Numbered from the stretch's first letter, positions 50,076 through 63,141 are shown. The stretch is DNA of 64,000 nucleotides from Branchipolynoe longqiensis (GCA_030323885.1 CM059194.1:6905686-6969685); one strand, 5' to 3'. Numbers and translations are program-made. Notes: a model not told the origin generated them from the letters alone.

Positions 50076-50467
50076 GTGTAGTGAACCTGCCCACTACTAC
50101 AATGGCTCCCAATCTCTGACCGCTCTCACAGGCCTCAACCCGAGAGGTAATGAGTTAGGAAAGTTCACCGCTGCCTTTCTACTAATCTCCATCAAGTGTT
50201 TATATAATCATAATACTCAATATTTTAAATGTTACAGCTTTGCATAATACCACAATGGTCGTCCATGAGTTTAGGACATAATTTATTATGCCAATATTAT
50301 TACCAATGAAGTCTTGCTGCCTGGTTAGTTCCCTGATTCGCCACTATCCTGAACTGGCGCTGCATCCGCCTTCCCGCATAGATACATCACCACTCGCCAG
50401 AATTGTTGGAAAATCACATTACTAAATCAAACCAGTGCCATTGTTATGCAAACAAAAGAGAACATTG
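50076..50467. other. Intergenic, nothing recognised
   Basis: No exon or element recognised downstream of LDHD. Confidence 0.35.
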
Positions 50468-50655
50468 TATAGAGCAGGTTTCTTGCCATTGCAGGGCTAG
50501 TGTGCTAACCATTACACTACCTCGGATCCCTGAGGCAATCACCATATCTACACCTACCTGTATGTGGTTCCTTGCCTGAGAGGTCAGCGCAAACTACTAC
50601 ACTTGTCCCCTTGGAATTGTAATGCTTTTAAATGGTTTACGTCCATAAATAAACG
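50468..50655 (-). mobile_element. SINE-B
   Basis: Minus-strand 'gtgctaaccattacactacc', 'cttgcctgagaggtcagcgc' and 'tacgtccataaataaacgc'. Confidence 0.7.
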
Positions 50656-50659
50656 CTTA

Positions 50660-50993
50660 TACAGGGATGAAAGTGGTATCCGGGGAAAAACGCGGAAATC
50701 AGGCGGAGACATTGGCACCACAGCAGGTTCCGGCAGAACCAAGCCGTGGTTATTACACAGATTTCTCCCCATAGGATTAGCAGTCAGAGAATCACGGGAA
50801 AATGTCAGAAGTCAGGTTTCAGCTGTCCTTATTTGTGACTATTATTGCACCTTCTTCTTTGGGTTTTATGTCCTAGCAACATCTAAGGTCATGGGATTCA
50901 AACTGACCAATTGCTGCCATATATATTGGCATTTTGTGAAGTTTATCAGTGAATATAAAGAAATCTCGGAAATCTGCGGAATCTTTCATCCCT
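50660..50993. mobile_element. hAT-like TIR element
   Basis: Starts CAGGGATGAAAG and ends CTTTCATCCCTG, exact 12-bp inverted ends, about 333 bp. Flanking 8-mers agree at only 5 of 8 positions. A SINE-A tail-like piece is embedded near 50866. Confidence 0.75.
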
Positions 50994-51177
50994 GCGTGTA
51001 CAGAAGTATTCGTGTGCTGAACCTCTTTAAAAAGTTACCTTTGAGATTGTTAAAAACTAGTCAGTTTATAATTTCGTTTCGAGTGTTGTCTTTGTAGCCG
51101 ACTAGGCACCAAGTGACTGCCGCACTAAAATGGAAGCAGTCTGTAAACAACTAGGCACTCCCTAGAATGTAAGCTAG

Positions 51178-51425
51178 TGTTCTCTGTGGTGGAATGGTTA
51201 GAGTGTCTTGACTTTTTTTCCCTAGGTCAGACTCCTAATCTGTATGTCGATGATTCGATTCCCCATGCCCCCACCTCTGCCAATTTGGATTTCCACCGCT
51301 GTGTATAACTTACAGCGTCATCAAAGGCCAGTTGCTCTCATACCATGTCTATGTAGTATGGGAGGAATCCCTTGGGTCGGTAAAAGGTAGGCTCGGGCTT
51401 TCTAATGACTCTCTAATGGTGAAAA
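51178..51425 (+). mobile_element. SINE-C
   Basis: Second copy of SINE-C, sharing head ('gtggaatggttagagtgtct') and body with 7228-7535. Confidence 0.7.
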
Positions 51426-52640
51426 CAAGTTTATTCAGACTTATCCAGGATAGGCAGTATAAAGAAGGAACAACACATTGACACTATTTAAAAATGTATA
51501 CACAATGTTTAATTACAAAGAAGCTGTACACTGTATTGCCACCTCAAGATTGCTTGCCACCATCTCCCCCCCCCCCCCCAACCCCCTCCCACCGTAGTCT
51601 CTGTATCGACAGTGTCCATTATCAGTGATGCTGTGATGACGTCATCGTTGCTCATGAGACTGGGTAAGTAATGCCTGACTGATGTCACCCGAGGTATCAC
51701 AAGCAGGGCTCATCGCAGTAAACAAAAGCCAGCTCCCTTATTCCGAGCCTTCTAGTGTTCGCTGCAAGAACTAGCCACTTTATTGGCATCTGAAATCTGA
51801 GAACCATCAAAGAAACAAAAGCTGCTCTCTGGAAATAGCTGAAACCAGATTCATTGAGATGTGTTTCAGATTATAGAGTATAGCTTCCCACTAGTTTGGT
51901 ATCGTAAATTGAGCACGTTGTGATGTTACAAGTTGCATAATCCCATCAGTTTCTGCCTAAACCAGTACATATGTGAACATATGGAATTCAAAGCTATTAC
52001 ACCACGGTTTTTTATGGGAATGTAAAACTAATTTCATTTAGATTTAAAGAAAAACGATGGCAAATTGCGATTTTGGACTAATTTAGATCAGTGGGGACAG
52101 TTTAATGGAATTCAAGGCTTTTCAAGACCAATTACCCAAAATAGGTTAAAGTCAATGTTTTTCAAAACCTTGAAATGGGCAAATGAAGTTCAAGAATTTC
52201 CAGGACCCGTACAGACCATGTATAAATATATATAAAGGTATGAAGTATTAGGTCGATTTATTTAGTTTGAAGTAATTTATTTTAAAGGGTCAACTTTGAG
52301 GATTTTTATAGTGAAAATATGCTGTTAATTTTGGTGTGCACACCGAAATGCTGGATATAAGAGGCTTTTGTTTACCATTCAACCATAGCACCAAACTAAT
52401 ATCTGTTTAATGACTGCACCAGCGTAACAAATCTTAGTAAATATTTGGGTTTAGAAAATGTGATGATTTTATTGGCAGCTTTAATGCCACAGATAAGGTG
52501 TTGGACATGTGGTGGTAACTGAGACCACTCTTTATACTGCCTCCCCCTCCCCCCCCCCTCTGGACACTTCCGGTTGATGTAAACAGGATAAGAGATTCTG
52601 ACCATACAGTTCAACGCTAAACCTACATACAACCAGGCAC
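51426..52640. other. Intergenic; repeat fragments
   Basis: A C-run at 51567-51580. A dispersed 'ggaattcaaggc' repeat at 51965-52225 and M1-like pieces at 52230-52490. No gene seen. Confidence 0.4.
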
Positions 52641-52649
52641 TAAGTCAGC

Positions 52650-53350
52650 CTATGAGCAACTCAAAAGGGTGAACAATACAAGAAGAACGTCAAAGAGGCT
52701 AGTCGCCATCTTCAGAGTGCAGTCCCACACCGCAACAAGCGTGTCCTCTGGTGGGGGTGCACGTGTTGCTGCCTTAGCGGCAAGCCACACCCCCAAGTCT
52801 GTGCGGACAGTCGCTGCGCCGTAATCCCACCGCCTCTCCAGATCCAACGAAGGGCACCAATCTATCGGACACAGCCGTGGCGCGAGTCAAAAGTCTATGG
52901 TGCCGTGACCAGGATGGCAACAGTTCGATGCCCACATGTGCGAAGTCCGCTGACACCCTCCCGGGTGACTCGAAGGCCCTGCTCTTCGCCTGCCTACCTA
53001 CCTACCGCAGTGCGGCCAGGTGCCCCCCCCGGATGACTCCGAACCCTGAGGATGCCGAAGCAGACCGGTACGCAAGCGGCTGCTGTGTTCGGCCCCCGCA
53101 CACCGCAGACCTCATCCCCATGTGGCAGACGGTGTGTGGGTGCGGATGTCCTGCCCGGTGGGCGGCGCTGGCAAGACGGTCTTAGCAGGGCCCACAGGCA
53201 ACGCATGTGTAGAATGGCAGCTGATCCAGCTACGATACCTACACCGGTCATGCACCACTGCACAGGCCGGTTAGTGAGTAGAACTGATGGAGAGGGTGCA
53301 CTGTGCTCAACTTGCACAGCAACGCACTTACAAGATCCAGTACTCATTTT
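52650..53350. other. GC-rich island of unknown identity
   Basis: About 700 bp much richer in GC than the surroundings, with overlapping open frames on both strands (102-131 codons). None shows a recognisable domain or splice sites. It may be part of a retroelement or a decayed gene. Confidence 0.35.
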
Positions 53351-53519
53351 CCACTCATCTCAATTCTTACACAATCATCTCTATATCAGCATGAATGCTA
53401 ATTTTGGTATCTTGAATAAAAAAGAACAGTTTTTAACATGTTCATGATAATTGATTTCCGTCTAAGGGACATACATATCTGACTTATTCAATATATACAC
53501 ACACATTACCTCAAATTTC

Positions 53520-54120
53520 CTCACATATTTGGATATATATAATTATTACATATATAATGCTATATATAATAATTACATATATCAAAATTACATATATAAT
53601 GCTATATATAATAATTACATATATCAAAATTACATATATAATGCTATATAATCAGGGATGAAAGTGGTCTCCGGGTAAAAAAGCGGAAATGTAGATATAC
53701 TCCCATAGGTTTAGCATTGTCAGGGAATCGCGGAAAAATACCGGAAGTCAGATCTCAACTAGCCTTGTTGTGATTGTATTATCGCCCAAATCTAACAGTT
53801 TTTTCCCTTAGGTTTTATGTTCTAACTACATCGAACCACCCAACTGTTGTCATATACATCCCATCTTTTGGAATTTTGTTTGATGTTAATGGGTGAATAT
53901 AAGAAATCCCGGAAATCCGCGAAACCGCGGGCGTCTTTCATCTCTGTATATATAATAATTACATATATAAAAATTACATATATAATGCTATATATAATAA
54001 TTACATATATAATGATAAAATTATAACATGTAATGATATATAATAATTACATACAATTACACATAACAGATGTATAGTAATTACATATATAATTATTATA
54101 CCTATAATTGTATATTATAA
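53520..54120. repeat. AT-rich tandem repeat interrupted by a TIR element
   Basis: Repeats of 'attacatatataatgctata' type occupy 53530-53652 and 53947-54120, with the hAT-like element (53653-53946) between. Confidence 0.8.
53653..53946. mobile_element. hAT-like TIR element in AT repeat
   Basis: CAGGGATGAAAG at the left and CTTTCATCTCTG at the right. A TATATA-rich flank on both sides hides any target duplication. Confidence 0.75.
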
Positions 54121-54626
54121 GAATTACATATATAATGATGTATTTAAACAAAATTCCTTCCGTCAACATATATGCTGCCGTATGCCTACCCAGACCTAAT
54201 TACTTTGATGCAGTATCAGGCCCTACCAATAATTCTATAGAACTTTTGAAGAATACCAAAAACAGGGCGAATGTACTAAGAACGACGGTATAAAACAACA
54301 AGAATATCGCTTATCTACACATAATCTTTTTTTTTTTGCAAGATTTTTCTTTCGGTATAACCTAATGGTTATATCAACATATCTGTGTATATGTATGTGG
54401 ACCACGCTAACATGACTCATTGTTATAATGTGAAACTTGAAAGGCTATTTAAGTAAATGCACATAACATAAACAGAACACTACCTATGCAGATGTGGACG
54501 GGTTATATACACAGTGCACACCAATGTTACGCAGTATATTCCACTATTTGCAATTTTGACGAGTATAATTCACAAAGTGAAAGCTATTCGATCTTAGTTT
54601 ACGCCTCAGTCGGAGAAAGAGTGAAA
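54121..54626. other. Intergenic, nothing recognised
   Basis: AT-rich with a T-run at 54329. No gene or element seen. Confidence 0.3.
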
Positions 54627-54964
54627 ACATTAAAATTGCATAGTCCGGTGGTTTTAAGTTTCTGTCATTTTCTGAGATAGAAATATTAGGTTGATCATTA
54701 TAATCTACCGTACTTTAATTTCGCACTTTTATTTTAAATGGCTAAATTTTGAGATATTTGAAGTGCAAAAATGCCAAATTAATTTTGGGAAGCACACCAA
54801 GGCTTCTGCGGTAACATGTTCTATTACATTTCTATGTATTCCATTCTATGTGCCAACAAATGTTTGATAAGTGCATCAGTATCTAATCTAATATGGAGAA
54901 TCAAATCTAGATAATTGTTTTGGCTTTAATAATTTGATGTTTTCATCGGACTATGTAGCTTTAA
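54627..54964 (+). mobile_element. M1 TIR element, full length
   Basis: TTAA plus 'aattgcatagtccggtgg' at the left, CATCGGACTATGTAGCT and TTAA at the right. Confidence 0.75.
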
Positions 54965-56029
54965 GCTTTAAATGTAATCAGAAAGGTAAAGTCAGATATA
55001 AATGAGAAAATCATGTTTAAAAATATCTCTCAACATTTAAAGGCACCGGATATGGACTAGCACACACTATACTGACAAATATTCTCCAGCAGATCTCTTC
55101 ATAACTGCCATGTTTTCGTATAACCAAACCTGTGTTGGGAGTGATAAGAAATCACGGTATCAGCACACAGTTTCTGTTTCGACGATTAGCTCAGTTAGTT
55201 CTGTATTTGAATACAGACCGACTACGAAACCGCTAACAAATATGAAGGCGCAAAGTGAATTCAGTAGAGAACCAAACACGTTATACAGTTGATGTTTGCA
55301 TTGTGCCACTAAACGATACTGGTTATACACACAATGCTGGACCCTGTCCTGATATGACCTTAGATGTTGCTAGGACGTAAAACAACAACAAACAAACACA
55401 ATGCTGGAGAGTGTTTGTCAGTATACAGAAGTGACCGTCCCAGTCTGTATCGAGTGCCTTTAATTGTCTCGACACGAAGGTGTGTGCATCACAAACAGAG
55501 TCATGCTGTTAGCTAGTGATGAGTGATGCTTTGACAAACTATGAAGCCAACAATAAAGTCTCAGAAACACATCACAAATTATGTAAGATTGGCGCTGTAC
55601 ACACCCAGACTCCTGGCATGGTGCCCTGGGTGACAAATAAAACCATGAATAACTTAAAAACTAATTAGTAAATTATGTCGCTTCGATACGCAATTGGTGG
55701 GCAAACCAATAAGAGCGCCCCAGCCTGATACAAAATGGCCTATGTACATGTGTTTTGTTATGGTGTAGCTGCCGTCACCTGGTGCTAAACGCAGGAACTA
55801 AGCATAGTCCAGTGCTGCCATCTGATGTTAGTAGCAGGAAACCACGTAGCCTGACCTGAAAGGAACCAAAATGGGAGGTCGGTAAGGGGTCATCCTAAGT
55901 TTTCAACGTTTCCACCATCGTACTAAGCGTAGTACTCTCCCAGCCCCCCCCCCCCCGCTAAAGTAGGACACATAAACATGTTAATACAAAATATAAAGTA
56001 TGTCGACAAATATCAGTCATATAGCGATA
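54965..56029. other. Intergenic, little recognised
   Basis: A SINE-A tail piece at 55347-55390 ('gatatgaccttagatgttgc') and a C-run at 55944-55957. No exon seen. Confidence 0.35.
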
Positions 56030-58890
56030 TAGCGAATGGTAGACAGGAAGTGTGAACAAACACTTAGTCTCTCATTTTTGCTTGAGTGCAAGTAAATAAG
56101 CAACACAAGGAGTAATTAGTAGCATGTGGTGAATAAGGGGTCAAATTTCCATGGATCAGCAACCCATGCTTTTTCTAATCTATTCTTGAATGAATTAATT
56201 GACTCTGCATCAATAACATTTTGTGGGAGACTGTTCCATATATTTATGATCCTGTTTGAGAAACTATGTTGCCTTAACTTTGAAATGGCTCTGGGTTTTA
56301 CTAGTTTGAGAGTATGGCCCCGACTGCCTTCTCTTTTATTCAAGGTGAAAAATTTGTTCATATCTATTTCATCAAAACCCTTCATAATTTTAAATACTTC
56401 AATTATGTCACTTCTTTTCCTTCTGTAGGAAAGGGTAGGAAGTTTCAATTCCCTAAGCCTTTGTTCATAGGGTAGGTCCTTTATAACTGCAACTAATTTT
56501 GTTGCACGTCTCTGAACCTTTTCGATCTCCAGAATATCTTTCCGAAAAATTGGGCTCCAAATTTGTGGACAGTATTACAAAATTGGCCTAACAAGATGTA
56601 AAAATATACGGATTTTCGGTTTAGAATTATATAGTGGCAGGGAGCATCTTTATTAGTGCATGACAGAGGGGGACAAGGTTATGTAAACTAAAAAGCAATG
56701 ATGCCTAATCACAGTATGATATGATAATAGACTATGTGAAATATATGTTCATGCATGCTGCCTAAGATTAAGAAGGAGCTGTGTTCTAGGGGAAACTGCC
56801 CAAGGGGTGGAAATTTCCTATGTGTAGTTCTAGGCATGTACCATCACCAAGGAGGGACGTTCTTGGTCTATATATATGGATATATATATATGAATGTAAC
56901 TGTATCCAACTGCTGGTTCACCCCTGTGACCATAAGGGAGGCCCAACCTCAGCCTCATTTGCATATACACTCGGGGCGGCAACTGCAGCTGAGTAGGGTG
57001 GTAGCCAGCTCCACTGGGGGTTTGGGCTCCCACCCCAGCTGTGGGGCCGCCTGAGTGGCTGACGGTGGGACTGCTCAGTCACCTACACTGCCTTGACTAA
57101 CTGACCACACTAAATATAGGAGATGCACCGCATTTATGTAAATGAAGGATCGATGCTCCAGGCATCCTGGACACCGGCACTCTAGTCCTGGCTCTGGAGT
57201 GAAGCACACATACTCTTGAGCAGGAACCCCAGACACTCTGTCTGATGCTACCTAAATTCACCTATTCAAATTGAGTGTATCCACAGCCATAGGACTCCTG
57301 TCCCATGGGCTGTGGGCACTGCTTTCAGTATACAGGCTAAGTGGTAATGAGAATTAGTGTGGACAGAAGGTGAGGAGTGCGGGTGCTAGGTCACATGTAG
57401 GGGAATGGACAGTAGTTGTTGCTCCAATAAAGCACAACTTATTCACTGTTCATTTGTGTGTCTAGTTTTCCTTCCTCTTTTCAGTACTGATTCATGAGTT
57501 GGTTTGATTAGGCTAATGGCATCACAGGTGATATGAAGGGGAGAGTTTTGTAGTCTCATGGGGTGCTCACAGCGGCAGAGCATCCGTGATTCTATAATTG
57601 GCGACCATGACGATGAGACTCTGAGATGATTCTCAGAGATGACTGAAGCTAGTAACATGCACACTGCTCCATGGTATGGCACTCGCTCTGGCTTAACCGA
57701 AAAAGACGTAATGTTTAAGGGCTTCCATTTTGCTTGTCCGTTTTGTCCAAGTAGAAATGGAAGAGGGACGTTGTAAAAATATACGGATTTTCGGTTTAGA
57801 ATTATATAGTGGCAGGGAGCATCTTTATTAGTGCATGACAGAGGGGGACAAGGTTATGTAAACTAAAAAGCAATGATGCCTAATCACAGTATGATATGAT
57901 AATAGACTATGTGAAATATATGTTCATGCATGCTGCCTAAGATTAAGAAGGAGCTGTGTTCTAGGGGAGGCTGCCCAAGGGGTGGAAATTTCCTATGTGT
58001 AAGACTAAGCATGTACCATCACCAAGGAGGGACGTTCTTGGTCTATATGAGTGGACATATATATATATGAATGTAACTGTATACGACTGCTGGTTCACCC
58101 CTGTGTCCATAAGGGAGGCCCAACCTCAGCCGCAATTGCATATAGACTCGGGGTGGCACCTGCAGCTGAGTAGGGTGGTAGCTCCCTCCACTGGGGGGGT
58201 TGGCTCCCGCCCTAGCTGTGGGGTCACCTGAGGGGCTGACGGTGGGACTGCTCAGTCACCTACACTGCCTTGACTAACTGACCACACTAAATATAGGAGA
58301 TGCACCGCAATTATGTAAATGAAGGACCGATGCTCCAGTCACACTGGGCACCGGCACTCTAGTCCTGGCTCTGGAGTGAAGCACACGTACTCTTGAGCAG
58401 GAACCCCAGACACTCTGTCTGATGCTACCTAAATTCACCTATTCAAATTGAGTGTATCCACAGCCATAGGACTCCTGTCCCATGGGCTGTGGGCACTGCT
58501 TTCAGTATACAGGCTAAGTGGTAATGAGAATTAGTGTGGACAGAAGGTGAGGAGTGAGGGTGCTAGGTCACATGTAGGGGAATGGACAGTAGTTGTTGCT
58601 CCAATAAAGCACAACTTATTCACTGTTCATTTGTGTGTCTAGTTTTCCTTCCTCTTTTCAGTACTGATTCATGAGTTGGTTTGATTAGGCTAATGGCATC
58701 ACAGGTGATATGAAGGGGAGAGTTTTGTAGTCTCATGGGGTGCTCACAGCGGCAGAGCATCCGTGATTCTATAAAGAGACTTAAATAGAATGAGAAAATT
58801 GTTCTTGTTGAGGCGATGGAAAGTTCAGCACATTGAAATAATCTAAAGTAACAGTTTGGTAATGTGATAAGAACAACAAAAAACCACTGA
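56030..58890 (-). pseudogene. LINE ORF C-terminal fragment, split by an LTR element
   Basis: On the minus strand [40 protein letters not shown] and upstream ILEIEKVQRRATKLVAVIKD form the RT C-terminal region of a non-LTR retrotransposon. The frame runs to 56592, and with the LTR element removed continues at 58778 (FLILFKSLVRPIL). One stop replaces a conserved Glu. The 3' UTR is at 56030-56115. A second copy is at 32855-33285. Confidence 0.8.
56597..58773 (+). mobile_element. Miniature LTR retrotransposon (two 1-kb LTRs, 175-bp interior)
   Basis: Direct LTRs at 56597-57596 and 57772-58773 both start TGTAAAAATATACGG and end GATTCTATA. The target duplication AAGA flanks them (56593-56596, 58774-58777). 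The interior begins ATTGGCGACCATGACG, like a primer-binding site, and ends with a purine tract AAATGGAAGAGGGACG. There is no gag or pol, so it is non-autonomous (TRIM/LARD-like). The orientation is set by this PBS-to-PPT order. The LTRs differ by scattered substitutions and a few indels. Confidence 0.9.
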
Positions 58891-58969
58891 AATAAAATAA
58901 AGTAAGTCTGATGATGTGATAAAAACTCAACTGACTAAATTTACACAAGGCATTCTCTACCATCCACCA

Positions 58970-60655
58970 CCAATCAATAATACCCACCTCCCCACACCAC
59001 AAATCAACACACATTACAAACACCCCCCCCCCATCACACACATTACACCCACCACCGATAAGCCTCCTTATCACCTCACATTACAAACCCCAACCCATCA
59101 ATCACCCCCCACACATTACACCCACCACCGATAAGCCTCCTTGTCACCTCACATTACAAACCCCAACCCATCAATCACCCCCCCCCCCACACACAACCCC
59201 ACCAACCCCCACCACATTACACCCACCACGATAAGCCTCCTTGTCACCTCACATTACAAACCCCCCCCCCCCATCACACACATTACACCCACCACGATAA
59301 GCCTCCTTGAACAACAAACCCCCCCCCCCCCCCCCCACACACAACACCACAGATAAGCCTCCTTGTCACCTCACATCAAACACCCCCACAATCACCCCCC
59401 ACACATCACCTCACATTACAAACACCCACCCATCAATCACCCCCCCCCCCACACACACATTACACCCACCGATAAGCCTCCTTATCACCTCACATTACAA
59501 ACACCACCACAAGCCCCCTTGTCACTCACATTACAAAACCCCAACCCATCAATCACCCCCCACACACACATTACACCCACCACCGATAAGCCTCCTTATC
59601 ACCTCACATTACAAACCAACCCATCAATCACCCCACACACACACATTACACCCACCACCGATAAGCCTCCTTGTCACTCACATTACAAACCCAAACCCAT
59701 CAATACCCCACACACACACATTACAACCACCACCGATAAGCCTCCTTGTCACCTCACATTACAACCCCCCCCCATCAATCAACACCCCCACCAACACACA
59801 AATTACACCCACCACAATAAGCCTCCTTATCACCTCACATTACAAACCCAACAAAACCCACACAACAAATACACCCACCAAAGCCTAAACACACATACAA
59901 CCCCCACCACATCAACCCACCACCCTCACACACATACACCCACCACCGATAAGCCCCCTTGTCACCTCACATTACAAACCCCAACCCATCAATCACCCCA
60001 CACACACACATTACACCCACCACCGATAAGCCTCCTTATCACCTCACATTACAACCCCCCCCCCCCATCACACACATTACACCCACCACCGATAAGCCTC
60101 CTTGTCACCTCACATTACAAACACCAACCCATCAATCACCCCACACACACACATTACACCCACCACCGATAAGCCTCCTTATCACCTCACATTACAAACC
60201 CCAACCCATCAATCACCCCACACACACACATTACACCCACCACCGATAAGCCTCCTTGTCACCTCACATTACAAACCCCAACCCATCAATCACCCCACAC
60301 ACACACATTACACCCACCACTGATAAGCCTCCTTGTCACCTCATATTACAAACCACCCACCCATTCATCACCCCCCCCTCACACATTACACCACCACCGA
60401 TAAGCCTCCTTGTCACCTCACATTACAAACACCCACCCATCAATCACCCCCCCCCCCCCTCACACACATTAACACCATCACCGATAAGCGTCCTTATCAC
60501 CTCACATTACAAACCCCAACTCATGAATCACCCCCCCCACCCACCACTGATAAGCCTCCTTGTCACCTCACATTACAAGCACCCATCCATCAATCACCCC
60601 CCCCTCACACACATTATACCCACCACCAATCAAACAACCCCGCCTATACACCACA
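58970..60655 (+). repeat. C-rich satellite, about 75-bp units (about 20)
   Basis: Units contain 'gataagcctccttgtcacc', 'tcacattacaaacc' and C-runs with 'cacacacattacaccc'. The plus strand is almost free of G apart from GATAAG. Proline/threonine-rich open frames in all frames are composition artefacts. Confidence 0.92.
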
Positions 60656-61020
60656 ACCAATTAACCACCACCAATTGGAGACAGAGACAAGAGAGGGAAG
60701 AGGTGGAGAGGAAAAGACAGCGTAAGGAAGAGGGAGAGATAGCGAGAGAGGAAGAGATAGAGTCAGTCAGCTAGAGCGAGACAGCGTGAGAGTGAGCAAA
60801 AGAACCAGAGCAAGAAAGCGAGAGAGAAGGGAGGGATGTGAGGAAGAGCGAGGGAGGGGGCAGGATGTGGGGAGGGAGAGAGTAAGAGAGAGAGGATGGG
60901 GGGGGGGAGAGAGTGAGAAAGAGAGAGGAAGGGAGGGGGAAGGAGAGAGAGGGGAAAGGAGAGAGAGAGGGGAAAGGAGAGAGAGAGAGGGGAAAGGAGA
61001 GAGAGACAGAGAGAGACACA
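60656..61020 (+). repeat. Purine-rich (GA)n tract
   Basis: About 360 bp of A and G with 'gagagagaggggaaagga' tandem words. It follows directly on the pyrimidine/adenine-rich satellite. Open frames here (Glu/Arg- or Ser/Leu-rich) are not genes. Confidence 0.9.
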
Positions 61021-61784
61021 CACACAACCAATCGGACATGTCCAAGCAAACTGCAGACAGGAGCCTGTTAGAAGGAGGTCCGAGCATCGTTGTGCTGGCT
61101 GAGTATGTGAGGGGGCGAGGCGAGGTGAGGAGGCGAGGAGGCGAGGTTTACCTGTTGGCAGACCAGACACATGCTTGTGTGCCTAGCTGCAATAAGGGAC
61201 GACGAGAGGGTGAGTGGGGAGTCCTGTACAGCTAGCATTCAAACTGAAATGGACAAACAAGACGTCAACATCCACACCGCACGCAACCAAACAGTTCAAC
61301 ACCGACAAAACTTAAAACAGTCCACAACATCATGGGGTCATGCAAAGTTTCCAACAGAGGAGACGGGGCGTGGTAGTCGTCATACACAACTTTTTTTTGG
61401 TCATAAAATGTTGATATAAGAAACGACAGCACCCCAGCCTGATGCAAAAAGTCGTAATATTTGTATTATTGCAAAAATGTTTTTTTTTTATAAATAATTA
61501 AACTATAATGTTAAAAGGGAGAGAAGAAAGTCCGGGAAAATAGTACTATTTGTATTATTTCGAAAAAGTATATATAAAAAAGACAAAAAACTTTGAATGG
61601 CCCCTTAGTGGTTACTTTATTCTTGCAAAAAAATACGACGGAAATGACTGCTCTATTATAATACAACAACTAGATACAACGTAGGTGAAATAGGACTGAA
61701 AAAAAGACTAAATGCAGTCATGCAATTAATTCCAAATCAGGTCAAATCTACAATTGAGAATTGTGCATGAAGTACAGAAGCATT
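61021..61784. other. Intergenic or intronic, nothing recognised
   Basis: No exon or element end seen. 'ggaggcgaggaggcgagg' local repeat at 61128-61147. Confidence 0.3.
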
Positions 61785-62082
61785 GGTAGATCGCGGCATT
61801 CAAACCCACGGGTTCGAACCCTGGTCGAGTCAAACCAATGACGTACACATTTTTACTTGTCGCTTCCTAGCCAAGAGCTTGGCATTGTTAGGATAGGGCA
61901 AGGGCTGGTTGGCTCTGTGTCAGTCAGGATAATGTGACTGAGTAGGATACCAGGTCATGGTGCTGGCAGCCTGGTCTCCCAGTTGGGCAGCACTAGAAAG
62001 TCACCATGAGTGCGGAGTTACAAGTCGGTACCCGTTCTGGTGTGACCTTAGATGTTGCCAGGACTAAAACTCCCAACAACCA
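61785..62082 (+). mobile_element. SINE-A, near full length
   Basis: Plus strand. B box 'gggttcgaaccctgg', body and tail 'gtgaccttagatgttgccag'. Confidence 0.82.
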
Positions 62083-62299
62083 AACCAACCAACAGACACA
62101 TGTGACGATATGGAATCTAATGCTACTTAAAGGCTGTTTTTGATAGGAATTCAAGGCTATTTTCATATTGATTTCAGGAAAAGAAAAAAAACAATGGTGA
62201 ATGGCAATTTCGGACCAATTTAGATCAGTTGGGACAGTTTAATGGAATTTAAGGATTTTCGTGACTAATTACCCAAAATGGGTTTTAATTTAAGGATAT

Positions 62300-62628
62300 T
62301 AAAGCTGCATAGTCCGATGAAAACATCAAATTTTCAAAACCAAAACACTTATCTAGATGTGATTCTACATATTCAACTTAGATACTGGTGCACTTATTGA
62401 GCATTTGTTGCTGCAGATAGAACCTGTTACTACTGAAGTCTATGGTGTTGGAGTTTTGGCATGCTTGCCAAAATTAAGTTGGCATGCTTTGACGTCAAAT
62501 ATCTCCAAAGTTAGCTATTTGAAGTAAAAAATATTTCAGAGTAAAGTAAAGTAGATAATAACGATCAGCATAGTGTATTTATCTCATAAAATGGCAGAAA
62601 CTCAAAAGCATCGGACTATACAACTTAA
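62300..62628 (-). mobile_element. M1 TIR element, full length
   Basis: TTAA and AGCTGCATAGTCCGATG at the left. 'catcggactatacaactta' at the right. A partial relative follows at 62826-62975. Confidence 0.75.
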
Positions 62629-63141
62629 AAGATTTTCCAAAGTATTTTTTTATGATGATGGTCATATTTAGAATTGACCAGGTCCAAAAACCGATTAGCT
62701 CAAGTTCGTTGAAAACATTTTTAAATGTAAAAAATTGGACAATAACAGACACAGCTTTAAATACACACGAAAATAAGCAGTCATGCGCAATCCCATCCCA
62801 CAACTAAACTAATTGATATTAAACTAAGGCTGTCCAGTCTGATGAAGTCATCAAATTGTCTAAACCAAAATACTTACCGAACTTTGATCATAACAAACTT
62901 ATATATACTAGTGCACTTATTCAACCCTTTGGTACCGTGTAGAAGGGAATACTGAGTCAATTTAACAGAATTTACACAATGACTAATTGAACTCAATGAT
63001 AATGGTGATGACGACAATCATGATTAATTGAATACTCACTCTTCCTTAAGCCATAGTCAATGATGATGATTATTGTGATAATGACTGATTGAACTCACTC
63101 TTCCGCATAGTCATAGTCAATGATGATGATTGAATACTCAC

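Noticed and set aside
52650..53447. Possible gene in the GC-rich island
   Set aside because: Overlapping frames on both strands, no recognised motif, and no exon borders. Kept only as an unassigned region.
58916..60774. Proline/threonine/histidine-rich open frames up to 269 codons
   Set aside because: They occur in several frames of a C-rich satellite with almost no G, so stop codons are rare by composition.
60763..61235. Serine/leucine-rich (minus) and arginine/glutamate-rich (plus) open frames
   Set aside because: They are translations of a (GA)n tract, with no start context, domain or splice support.
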